Below are positions 24,611 through 36,100 of a stretch of 64,000 nucleotides of DNA, piece after piece; within the stretch, counting starts at the first letter, position 1; each line of letters opens with the position of its first letter. Source of the DNA: Symsagittifera roscoffensis. Its lineage: Eukaryota > Xenacoelomorpha > Acoela > Convolutidae. Under the pieces are notes generated by a model. That model saw nothing but the letters and a program-made list of their open reading frames with translations. It had not been told where the DNA came from and ran no database searches. The translations under genes were made by a program, and so were the position numbers. The stretch lies in contig NC_087063.1 in the NCBI RefSeq assembly GCF_963678635.1, positions 1,648,073 through 1,712,072 on the forward strand, in the 5' to 3' direction.

Positions 24611-26011
24611 TTGATTAATATTAACAAGGTCAAATCTACTGTCAGTGGAGTTCTAAAGAGACAACTGTAAAGCAGCCGAAAAAATTTGATGTAGTATGCC
24701 TAAAACGACTAAGTTTTTAGTTTTTTTCTGAGAAAAAAAACTCTTTTTCTTAAATGAAAATTCGACCACGTGATCTGGTAACAAAAAATTCATTGCTGCT
24801 TGCGAGAAATGTTCTACTAGAAATACGCTAATCTTGCTTTTTCTAGTATTCATTGTAGGGGGCTATTCTCATGAGCGAAGGACCGAATGAGCGAAAAAAC
24901 TCGTGAGCGAAAGATCGAACACAAATTTAGCCGAAACTCAATTTTTAAAAAGAAGCAATTGCCATTCAATTTAAATGAATTAAATGAAGCAATATCTTTT
25001 ATTACGAAAACCTTGAAACATAAAGTTTGTCCCAATTTTGCGGCGCTCAATGACAATTTGAAAATTTTGCATATTTCTGCCGTTTTTATATTCGGCCAAT
25101 ATCAATACTCCAGTCACTGGAAATGTTTACTTTCTTTCCAAATTTTAGATTGTGAAATTTGATTGGCTTCATTATATTGTCAACCGAATATTTTTCACTG
25201 TTTTTCGTATTTTATTTGCTATTATCGTTTAGCAACTTTTCTCTATTCACTAGCAAATAAACTGATAAATCTCGACATCCCTCCTTCGCGCACCCCATGT
25301 AAACTTCAATTTGATATGATTTGCGTCTATCAATGGGCTATTTCAACCAGTTGGCAAGTATAATTTAGGTTTTGAACAATTTCAGGGCCTATTTAATCGC
25401 CGATTTTGTTGTGAGTTAAAAGAAAATTGGGATCTTTTTTAACGCACCAAAAGCAACCGTTTTGTTGTTTTGAAAATAGATTTAAAAGTTCATATTTGAT
25501 TGGCTGAAAAATGTATCTGCAGAGTTTCCTTAAGAGCAGAAGTTCAATTAACAGTATGGTTTTTTGTGCCCTATAACAGAAAAGACCCAAAAGTAGAAAA
25601 AATCGCCTTAATTACCAGTCATTGATCAAATTGGCATTATATGACGAGTTTCATTCCACAAATAATGCAGGCAGCTAAGTATCTCTAGATCTTGTTGAAG
25701 TTCTCAATGTATCAATATTTTTCAGATACTTTTTATATGTATAGAAGAGAACTTGTGTAAGTATGCGAAACCTGCCAATGGAAAAATCAAATACTATTCG
25801 AAGAAAAAAAACACACCACGCACAAATATTCCATTTTTTTTCTCAAAAAACTGATTCAAATACGAAATATTGCTTTTCCGACTTTCGAAGAATTCCGAAT
25901 CTTTATGCTTGCGTCGCTGCTTTCTTTTTCAGTCAACTTTCGAATTTAACTAAATAATTTTGACACAGAAATTTCTAGCATCTTAAAACTGCTTAAATAA
26001 GAAACAAGACT
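24611..26011. other. No gene seen
   Basis: AT-rich sequence with short open frames of chance size only. A 19 bp direct repeat (TATTCAAACAACAGGATTT) links about 24130 and 24531. Confidence 0.4.
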
Positions 26012-26532
26012 GCCCGTATCAGGGCGAAGCCCTGAATGTTCCGACTGCCTTTTAAGGTTTATGGAGCAGTAATAAAATTTAAAAATTAAATGAAATTTAA
26101 AAAAATTGAAAAAACAATTTTCTAAAATTATTTATGAAAACCATCCCCCCACACGCCATATACAGTACAAAGAATCTAATTCGCTCCTTGTAGCAAACCA
26201 TTATGACAAATAGGCTTCATTCAACCAATTTGGAACGATTTCTAAGACGGATTAACTCGCCGCTTACGCGTTAAAAGCGCGAAATATATCGCGCGTTAAT
26301 TGTCCCAAATTGGCCAAAATGGCAACCTTTGAACCCCCGTAACTTTACGAAAAATGATCACAGGTGAAATATCTTTTCAAATTTGAGCTCAGGACAACAA
26401 TACCTTTCGAATGATATAAAAAAATTCCGTCAAAAATGGCTAGTTAAAAAGTCGAAATTTGTCTGAAGAAAAAAAAACCCACCCGAGCACAAATATTCCG
26501 TTACTTTCGTACCGAAAGTCGGAACAAAAACC
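26012..26532 (-). mobile_element. Family-3 element, inverted copy
   Basis: Reverse-oriented counterpart of 5128-5665 with the same ends. Here the terminal stem is perfect (CAGGGC, loop, GCCCTG) and the starting hairpin is ACTTTCG-TAC-CGAAAGT. The body matches closely, including the CGCGCGATATATTTCGCGC-like segment. No coding content. Confidence 0.7.
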
Positions 26533-26746
26533 TCTGATCATTGTTTGTTAAAATATGAGGTTTGGAAAATGCTAATTTGGCTACTTTGGAGTAATTAATG
26601 CACAATACTTTGGCAAAATTTTGCGTTCAAAGTTGAATCGAGGTAAATTTGGTTCAATTTTTGAGAGAGGTGCTTAAAACATCCCTATGTAATTTATATT
26701 CAGCGTGTGATAAAGTTTCTTTCTTTGCAAATTTTGAAGAAATTTG

Positions 26747-28967
26747 CCTAGTGTATTTTTTTTTCCAAGTAGCCTGCATACAGACATTGTTTTATTTAAA
26801 GAAATTTCGCGCAAACATCTGAAACCAAATTTTGAATTAAATTCACTTCCCGGGTTGACAAAAAATGGTTATCATACATTTTTCATATATGAAAAAAATG
26901 CTTATTATACTCTTTCCTACAATTTCGTAAAGTAAAAGTATAAGTCAGAAAATAGCAAAATAAGCATTTTTTCCATATGAAATTGTATGATAAGCATTTT
27001 TTCCATACTATGAAATTGTATGATAAGCATTTTTTCCATAAATGAATATTCAAAAAATTTCTGCTTCGAAATTTCGTGTTTTAACCGAAACACTAACCAA
27101 GGATTTTTTGTCATGAGAAAACCCACAGAGTAACTGGCAGTTACCACGCAGATAAACTGCATTTGGTGGTTTCAGCCATAAAAGTTAATAAAACGCTTTC
27201 ACATAAAAATTTATACCAAAAAAGCAATTTTTTGAATATAGCTAGATAATTTTTGGCTTGAAAATTATGATGCATGACAAAAAAGGCCTGTTATTTTTTT
27301 ACAAATTTATTTTTATTTTAGCAAATGAAACAAAAGATAATAATCGTGTTTACAAAAAAAAACATTTTCATGTGAGTTTAGGGTTTTTTGGGTGAGAAAC
27401 TCATCCTGGACTACGTTATAAACACAAAAATGTCAAATTTTGCATGCAATTTTTTTTTTCAAAAAATTTATATTTTAGCACAAATGCAAATTTGGAGCCA
27501 AAAAGGGATTAAAAACTTTTTACCTCAAATTTTTTTGTTTAGGAAAAAAATGCATATCATACAATTTTTATATATGAAAACTTTATGATAAGCATTTTTC
27601 TGACCCAAATTAAAATTATGTTTTTGATTGTCAATATGCCTTCTATCATGGATATACTTATATAAATCTATTTAAAGTTACCGAGACACGTATTTTGGTG
27701 ATTTTTGAAAACTTTATTTTTTCTATGACAAAGTGACTATCTTATAATTTTCATGCATGAAAATTGTATGATAAGCAACTTTTTTATCGAAAATATTTAA
27801 TCATTTTTTTAATGACCAGAAAGCTTCAAAAGAGGCAAATAGGCCAAAAATGTTCATTAAAAGTTTCTAAAACACTTTTGTATGAATTTTGTATGATGAG
27901 CATTTTCTCCATAGACTTCATATATGAAACTGTGCAGCAGTTACTACGCAGACCAACAGTTACTACGCAGATAATCTGCATTTGGTTATTTTAGCCATAA
28001 AAATTAATTTTAACATTTTCACATGGAATTATATACAAAAAATGTAACTTTTTATATATGGCTAGATAATTTTTAGTTTGAAAAACTTGGTGGTTGAGAA
28101 AAAATAACCGGTTTTTTTACAAATTTATTTTCATCTTGAATTAAAAAATAATGAAGCAAATGAAACAAAAATCCTGAAGCAAATGAAACAAAAAAAATCA
28201 TAATATTGTTTACGAAAAAATGTTTTTTTTTGTAATTTTTGGATTGTTTGGGTAAAAAACTCATCTTGGACTGCGTTATAAACATAAAAAGTCAAATTTT
28301 GCATGCAAATATTTTTCGTAAAATTTTATTTCAGCACAAATGCAACCAGAAATAGGATTAAAAACTTCTTACCTTAATTATGTGTTTTTGTTTATGAAAA
28401 AATGCGTATCATACAATTTTCATATACGAAAACTATATGATAGCATTTTTTCGACCAAAATTTTAATTATGTTTTTAATTGTCAAATGCCCTCTATCTTA
28501 GATATAATTATTTAAATCTATTTAAAGTTACCCAGACACGTTTTTTGATGACTTTTGAAAATTGTATTTTTTTATGACAAAATGATTATCTTATAATTTT
28601 CATTCTTGAAAATTGTATGATAAGCATTTTTTACAAAAAATTTTAAATCATTTTTTTAATGACTAAAAAGCTTCAAAAAAGGCAATTAGACCAAAAATGT
28701 TCATTAAAAACTTTTAAAACAGTTTAAATTTTGTATGAATTTTCTATGATAAGCATTTTTTCCATAGACTTCATATATGAAACTGTATGATAAGCATTTT
28801 TCTTCTATGGAGGTCAACCCGGGATTTTTCCAATATTTAAGGTCAACAAAACTGCTCTTATATCAGGTCAAAACTTCAAACTGAAAATTTGGTTTCAGAT
28901 GTTTGCGCGAAATCTCTTTAAATAAAACAATGTCCGTATGCATGCTACTTGGAAAAAAAGCACTAGG
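26747..28967. mobile_element. Family-2 derived element with long inverted arms and internal tandem copy
   Basis: Arms of about 88 bp (26747-26835 and 28882-28967) are inverted copies. Inside them lie CCCGGGTTGAC (26849) and GTCAACCCGGG (ending 28823). The core contains two direct copies of about 0.83 kb (about 27130-27940 and 27950-28790), and repeated palindromes based on ATGCTTATCATACAATT / AATTGTATGATAAGCAT. No transposase frame. A further right-arm fragment is found at 31010-31170. Confidence 0.7.
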
Positions 28968-29794
28968 GAATTTTTTGTAACATTTGCATATAAAGGAATA
29001 TAACTTGACCTGAAACAAAATGCTTGACTCTGGCACGAATTTGATTTCTATGCAATAATCTTACAAGAAGTAAATTTATTTAAAGTTTTTTGCCAACTGA
29101 AGAAGTTTGTGTTCATTGTTTTTTTTGCCACCGAAATAATAATAGGTGAATTGCTTTGTTTTGGCTTAGCCAAAAATAAGGAGTAAAATTCATAGCGCTT
29201 TTTGTTGCTTGTGTAAGAAATTTATTTGCCAATTTTTTTTTGCATAGAATTTTCTCGGAAATTACAAAATTCTATTCTCTACATAAAATTTTACGAATTT
29301 TGAGTTTTAATAATTTTCGCATATTTAGCTAATTCAGCTAGCAGCATTCTGTAGGGTCTAAATTCAAGTACTACGATAATTCAGTCATAGGAGAAAGGAA
29401 AATGTACGAATTGTTCAGCTCTTTGCAGAGAAGCTGCTGTTGCGCTCCTGCATAAAAACTACATTCGGCTATTTTCCTGTGCTGCCTAATTTTTTCTCTC
29501 CCTCAAACAACGAGCGCGGATCATGATGCCCCTCAAAAATCCGACCTTTGGATTGAGAGGCGGATACGAAACCATTATTGAGAGGCGTAAGGAGTTTGTG
29601 TTAGTGACTTATTGCATCAAAACTTCATTTCTCAATCTGGAATTCCACATCTTTTCAATTGTCCTGCCACATATTGTCATAAAGCTGTTCTAAAACGATT
29701 GGAGTAAATATCTATCTAAAACTTTTCTTGTATCTGTTGCATAATATGATTCAATCAAGTTGAACAAATAGGTTCAATAAATTCAAATTAAATG
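28968..29794. other. 3' flank of the Galpha gene
   Basis: No supported gene. It should include the 3' untranslated region of the minus-strand Galpha gene; an AATAAA lies on that strand near 29221-29226. A 56-codon plus-strand frame at 29523-29693 is GC-richer at its start but has no other support. Confidence 0.4.
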
Positions 29795-30127
29795 CTATAA
29801 AAGTTTTGCGTTGTGGACATACTCCTTCAAAATATTACTGACAGCGTCCGGGAAAATTTTAGCCACTGAGTCGGGTTCAACTGCCACTATGTAGTATGGA
29901 AACACGTGACCTCTCCTACTTCTCTGGTAAGTTCTGTTTTTCCTGAAGAAGGGCGAGGGGGGCGAACTGGCTCCGATTATTTTGCCCAATTCGTTTGCCG
30001 AGTCCAGTCGCAGAGCTGCTAAGTCGCGAACTGAGTCGAAAACTGTCTCGAACATGTGTTTGATGAAAGCGCGTGTTTTAAAGTATTCGGTTAGGTCTTC
30101 CACTGGATATTCGATGAATTTGGCAGT
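29795..30127 (-). CDS. Galpha exon 5 (C-terminus)
   Basis: Acceptor CATTTCTTAG, starts TAKFIEYPVEDL and ends at TAG 29797-29795. Contains YFKTRAFIKHMFETVF, an additional loop with ASSPPSPFF and basic residues, then HVFPYYIVAVEPDSV and alpha-5 ending HNAKLL. The TCAT motif is changed but its Ala and the following Val and acid are kept. The terminal KLL resembles the hydrophobic end that contacts receptors. Confidence 0.8.
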   Translation of the reverse strand, partial: TAKFIEYPVEDLTEYFKTRAFIKHMFETVFDSVRDLAALRLDSANELGKIIGASSPPSPFFRKNRTYQRSRRGHVFPYYIVAVEPDSVAKIFPDAVSNILKEYVHNAKLL

Positions 30128-33100
30128 CTAAGAAATGTACCAAACTTGCAGTTTTTTCCAGTCAAACTATTTTAATACACTGATTTCTTCTATTGATACT
30201 ACCTCAATACACCAGCGGATTTGGGGGGGGGGGGGGGGTGGTTGGACGACCCGTCTCTTTAGGGAATCGACCCCATGCCGACTAGAAGGGCCCCCTTTAT
30301 ACTATTTTTAGACATCCATTTTTGGCCGACTGACCCTAAATTTTTTCTAAAGGCGCTTTTGGCGCCAATATATACTAATTTTGAGGGGGGAGCGCGCGCC
30401 GTAAAAACGCCTTTTTTGGCCTGTTTTTTTTCTAAAATTTGCCTGCGGCGCAGAAAATTTGGTCAAAATGGGGCCTTTATACTGATTTAGGAGAGCTCAG
30501 AAAATCAATTTGGCCGATCTAAAAAAGGTCGACAAAATTTTTGAAATTTTTTGAAAATCCGCCCTCTCCCCTCGGCAAAATCCTAGATCCGCCCCTGCCT
30601 CAATATAAAAGAAAAAAGTTCAAGAAAGTGCACTTAAACATAAAATGGCACAAATACCCAGAGGCTGGCATAGAATTTTTCAGAAAAAGTAATAAGCAAA
30701 AATTGCCATTTCGAGAAAAGAGGGAGATTTTCAAAAAATGAATGCGAAAATAGGCAAAAATTGCCATTTCAGAAACTTTTTGATAATATGTGGGCCCAAG
30801 TTATTTGCTATTTTTTTGGGGGGGGGGGCTGGTAGGCTTTCTTTTGAAAAAATTAGTCTACATTTCCTTCAGAAAAGTTTGAGAGAAATTTGAAATCAGA
30901 GTCGTTCGCGGGCAAAATTCGAATGTCATAAATGAATGTCAATGTATGAAAATAGCAAAATAAACATTTTTTCCAGAAATGAAATTGTATGATAAGCATT
31001 AATCTTCTATGGACGTCAATCCGGGATTTTTCCAATATTTAAGGTCAATAAGACTGCTCTTATATCAGGTCAAACTTTCAAACTGAAAATTTGGTTTCAG
31101 ATGTTTGCGCGTAATCTTTTCAAATAAAACAATGACCGTATGCATGCAATTTGAAAGAAAACACTAGGGAATTTTTGTTTCGAAATGGGCCCAAGTTATT
31201 TGCTATTTTTTGTTTTGGGGGGGGGGGGCTGGTAGGCTTTCTTTTGAAAAAATTAGTCTAAATTAGTCTACTCCAAATTTGAGAGAAGTTTGAAATCAGA
31301 GTCGTTCGCGGGCAAAATTCGAATGTCATAAATAAATGTCAATGTATCGAGACCCTTTCCTTGGTGCAGGAAAATGAACTATACTAAGAAAGGCGAGGGT
31401 GGGGACATTCCTGCTCACTAATCCAGCCATGCCGATCACTTCAAATGTTATTACTTTTTCAATTTCTTTCTCTTCCTCCTCGTCTAATTTGAAGCCCGAG
31501 TAGCCGACGAAGCCAGTGGAGCGAGAGTAGATGCGTTTGTTCAGCTTGCAAATCTTCTCTAGTAGGACGTCCTGCTTGTTGAGAAATAGGACAAAAGAGA
31601 GTCCTTGGAGGAACCGGTTGCTCACTAGCAGTTCAAAGCACTCTAAGGATTCGAGCAGTCTGTTCTGCAAAAGAGAATATTAAAGGAACCTGAACAAATT
31701 TTGTTAATTTCCACAAAAGTAGCTGGGCAATGTTCAAGTCGCACAGAATATTCTAGAACGGTTAATTTCCCTCCCGCATCCAGTTTCAAGCGTTAATAAT
31801 CAATTATATATTAAGATTTTAGTACCACTCTTATTAAAATTGAGAAACAATCATTTTAATCAATTAAAAATCGATTATAATCTCTCTTTTTGAAATAAAA
31901 TTTTAATCAATTATAATACATTTTAATCGATTATAATCGGTTTTTTATCCGTCTATTTTCCGATACATTTATAATCAATTATAATTGATTATAAACCATT
32001 ATTTTTTTCCTATTTCTAATTCATGAGCTTTGCACAAAAATCCGTTATAATATAATACATTTGATTATATTCCTTTTTGTATGCCCATTTTGTCTACGAA
32101 TTTGAATCTAATTTGCTTATACTTCATGCAATTTTTAGATGTTGGTTCCTGTGAAAAATGAGAAATCTGTTCTTAAATTTTCAAATCAATTCAAATTTAT
32201 GAGTTTTTTTCTTTTCTTCCCCATCAGAGAGCTATTTTAGGATGCAAATTTTAAGCTTTTTTAACCTCCAAAACACTTAGTTTCATGATTGGTTCGAAAG
32301 ATTTATTTTTCACGTACCGCGAGAACCATTCAACTAAAATGAAAGGATCTCTATGAAACTTTTGTTTCGTGGTGTAACTTTGTGTTCAGATGAACCAAAG
32401 TGTGACAAAAGATCTCTCTTTTGGAGATTTTTTATTGACACAAAATTAATAACGCATGAGATATAATTCGAATATTGTTTTGTTTCGAGATATTTTTGGC
32501 AAATTAAGAGATTAAAATCGATTATAATCGTTTATAATTGATTTTAAGGGTTTTTTGTGTGAATTATAATCAATTATACTCGATTATAAGAGATTTTGAT
32601 CTCCTGGAAAAGATCACGATTTTAATCAAATATGAATCTTTTATAAATCTAATTTTGGTAATTATAATCGATTATAATTGTCTAAAAATTATCACAACAA
32701 TCAGTTATAGTCGATTACTTACGCCTAAACTGGGATGCGGGCTCTTAATTGTGGGATCAAGTTAAGAATTTCCTCCCCTTCCCCCCCTCAGATAGACCAA
32801 GTTACGACCAAGTGACATCCTCCCCCCCCCCCTCCTCCCAAACCGCAGGATAATAGTTTGGCCCTAATTGTATTTTTATTTTAAAAAAACGATTGTTTTT
32901 AGAAGCATTTTAAAAAAGAAAAAGTCACAATTTTGAAGTTCTTCGACTTTCAAGAAGATTTTGTGCAACGCAATTTGTAACAAACATTTACCCAACCTGA
33001 AAATACAGGGTTAATATGCGTTTTTTAAAAATCAGTTTTAAAACTACCCGCATCCAAGTTTAGGCGTAAATAATCGATTATAACGGATTATTATGATGAT

Positions 33101-36100
33101 TTTTTGACAATTATAATCGATTATAATTACCAAAATTAGGTCTTTAAGGGATTTATAATTGATTATAATCGTGATATTTTCCAAGAGATTATTATCTCTT
33201 ATAATCGATTATAATTGATTATAATTGATTATAGTTCTTACTAAAAACCCTTAAAATCAATTATAATCGATTATAATCGATTATAATCTCTTATTTTTCC
33301 GAAATTTTCTTATATTCGAAATATATCTTATGGGTTATTTTTTTGTGTCAATAAAAAAAGCTCTAAAAGAGAGATCTCTTGAACACTTTGTTTCATCTGA
33401 ACACAAAGTTATACCACGAAACAAAAGTTTCATAGAGATCCTTTCATATGAGTGGAAAGGGTCTCGCGGTAGATGAAAAATAAATTTTCCGAATCAATCA
33501 TGAAACTAAATCAATCTGCAGATGTTTTGGTGTTTAAAAAAGCTTAAAATATGCATCACAAAATAACTCTAATGGGGAAGAAATGAAAAAAAATCTTATA
33601 AATTTGAATTAATTGGAAAACTTTAAAAACATTTTTCTCATTTTTCATAGGAACCAACAAACACAAAAAACATAAAATATAAGCAATTTAGATGCAACTT
33701 CGAAGACAAAAATGGACAAACAAAAGGGATTATAATCAATTATAATCAATTATAATGGATTTTTGTGCAAAACTAATAAAATAGAAATTTGAATAAAAAT
33801 AATGGATTATAATCAATTATAATCGATTATAATTGTATCAAAAAATAGACGAATAAATAATCGATTATAATCGATTATAATGGATTATAATTAATTATAA
33901 GTTGAATTTAAAAAGAGAGATTATAATCGATTATTAATTGATTAAAATTGATTGTTTCTCAATTATAGTGAGACTGGTACTAAAATCGTAATATAATCGA
34001 TTATTAACGCTTGAAACTGGATGCGGGTAAAATAACTTTTTCGTTTTACCGGTCGTTTTCATTTTAAATGCTAAAATTTCTTTTTCGTTTGAAACCCGTC
34101 GTTTTCCGCTTAGGACCGTCCCCGCGTAAAGCCCCCTCCAACCACGACCCTCAAAAACACGCCCATGGATTTGACGAATGAAACTTAAGTCAAAGAATAA
34201 AAAAAAACTAAATTGTTATAACACGCAATTAAATTCCGAACAATCTGAAACTGAATAAAACAATGAAACGACTAATTTATTATGCAAAAAACAAAATAGC
34301 AAAAAGAGATTAAAATTTGGTTATGATCCGTTGGCATGCGAATTAACTATAGGCCCTGACAAACATACTTTGTTTCCATACTAAACCCTGTAAAACCACA
34401 AGTTACACCATAAAATTGATACTTGTGACAAAGGGATCGGAAAAAGAGCCGCGTTTGCCTTTCCCTTGGGGGAAAATAGCCGCAACTTTGAAGAGAGCTT
34501 TAATGAAAGATTTACTGAATTGGATAAGCGTATATAGATAACGATTACAGTGACGAACAAGAGTTTTCGATCTTTCCATGTTTATATCATTTTTTGTACA
34601 TTCATCTTTTGTGTAAAATTCAAATTTTTCGGCCATAATTTAATCTTTACCATCATATAGGAAAATTATAGGAAAAAAGGAATTTCATCCTGAAGAACAT
34701 GGAAGCTGATCCTTCGGGGAGTTGAGGATTTCGATCTGATTGAATTTAAATCATGAAAAACAGGTGACAACTTCAAACCTTATTTGAGTCCTCGGCGAGG
34801 TTTATGTCGAATGCACTGCAGTCGATGACATACATGACTGCACTTGTGTTGCGGAAGCACTGGGCCCACTTGGTCGTCCTCTCCTCCCGCAGTCCCCCCA
34901 CGTCCACCAGCCGACACTGGTAGATGCCCCTCACAGTCACCTTCTCAGAGTGGATGCTGATTGTCGAGGCGTGGATCCGCGACATGTCTCTTTAATAAAG
35001 AAAAACATTTCAATGAAAATAAAGGATTTGAAATAAAACAAAACAAATATGGACCCAGATTGACCAAAAATCCTAGTCAAACATTTTTAATATATGGAAA
35101 AATGCTAATCATACACTTTTCGTGCAATTCTTTAAGTACAGAAAAATGCATAAAAGGTCTATGATTAGAGATTTTTCATATATGGAAACTGTATAAGTAG
35201 CATTTTTCCATAAATCAAAAATTTTGATTTTTTACTTTTTAATTTCTCAAAATGTTTTGGTTGTGTTTGTAAACGAACACAAGTGACAAAAATCTTGGTT
35301 AATCAAAGTGTAAAAACCAAAAATTTGGCCGTCTCGCATGTAAAAAACATTGCAAATAGACTGAAATATCTTTCATCTTTCACAAATAGTGTAAAGAAAT
35401 TACCAAACTTTTAAATGATGGTACAAATTTTCAACAATACTTATTACTAAAATTTGAATTTTTAACTTATTAGATCATATGCCTATCAATCAAGTTATAC
35501 ATAAGCATGCCATACAAAATAATTGGGAGTTTCTAGCGTGTTTGAAAAAAGTTATTACGCGAAAAGGAAAAAAATCCAATATTATTGTATCCAGGACTAT
35601 GTTATGCACACAAAAAAAATTTAATTTTGCAACAGAATTCGATTTGAGGTTGAAATAAAAAAACACAAAAAATTTTTTGAGGCAGTTTCAAAATAACTAG
35701 GAAAAAATTTTTATCGCCATCAAAAAAATGCTAGTCATGCGATTTCCATATTTCGTTTTTCAAACTCCATATTTCCAAATACGTTTTTCAAGAATAAGGA
35801 AAAAAATTGTCTTTTTATTCACAAAGTTATTTATATTTCAAAAAATTTTATCTTGAAAGAACACCAAAAATGCCAGTTAGTTGTCTGGCTGAATAAAAAG
35901 AGATGTCATAAATCAGGTTTTTTCGAGGGGGAGGGGGGAGTATTTTCACAAAAAAAATTCAAAATTTTGTCGATTTTTTTTGGTGGACAAAATTGATCGT
36001 TCCCAAATCGCTGAAAAAACCCTGTTTTAGCCGAACTTTTTTTTGCTCTCCAAGCAAGTTTTTTTGGTAAAATAACTGGTCAAAAAAGGTGTTTTTTGGA

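Noticed and set aside
29523-29693. 56-codon plus-strand frame starting MMPLKNP
   Set aside because: Lies opposite the expected 3' untranslated region of the Galpha gene, with no supporting signal.
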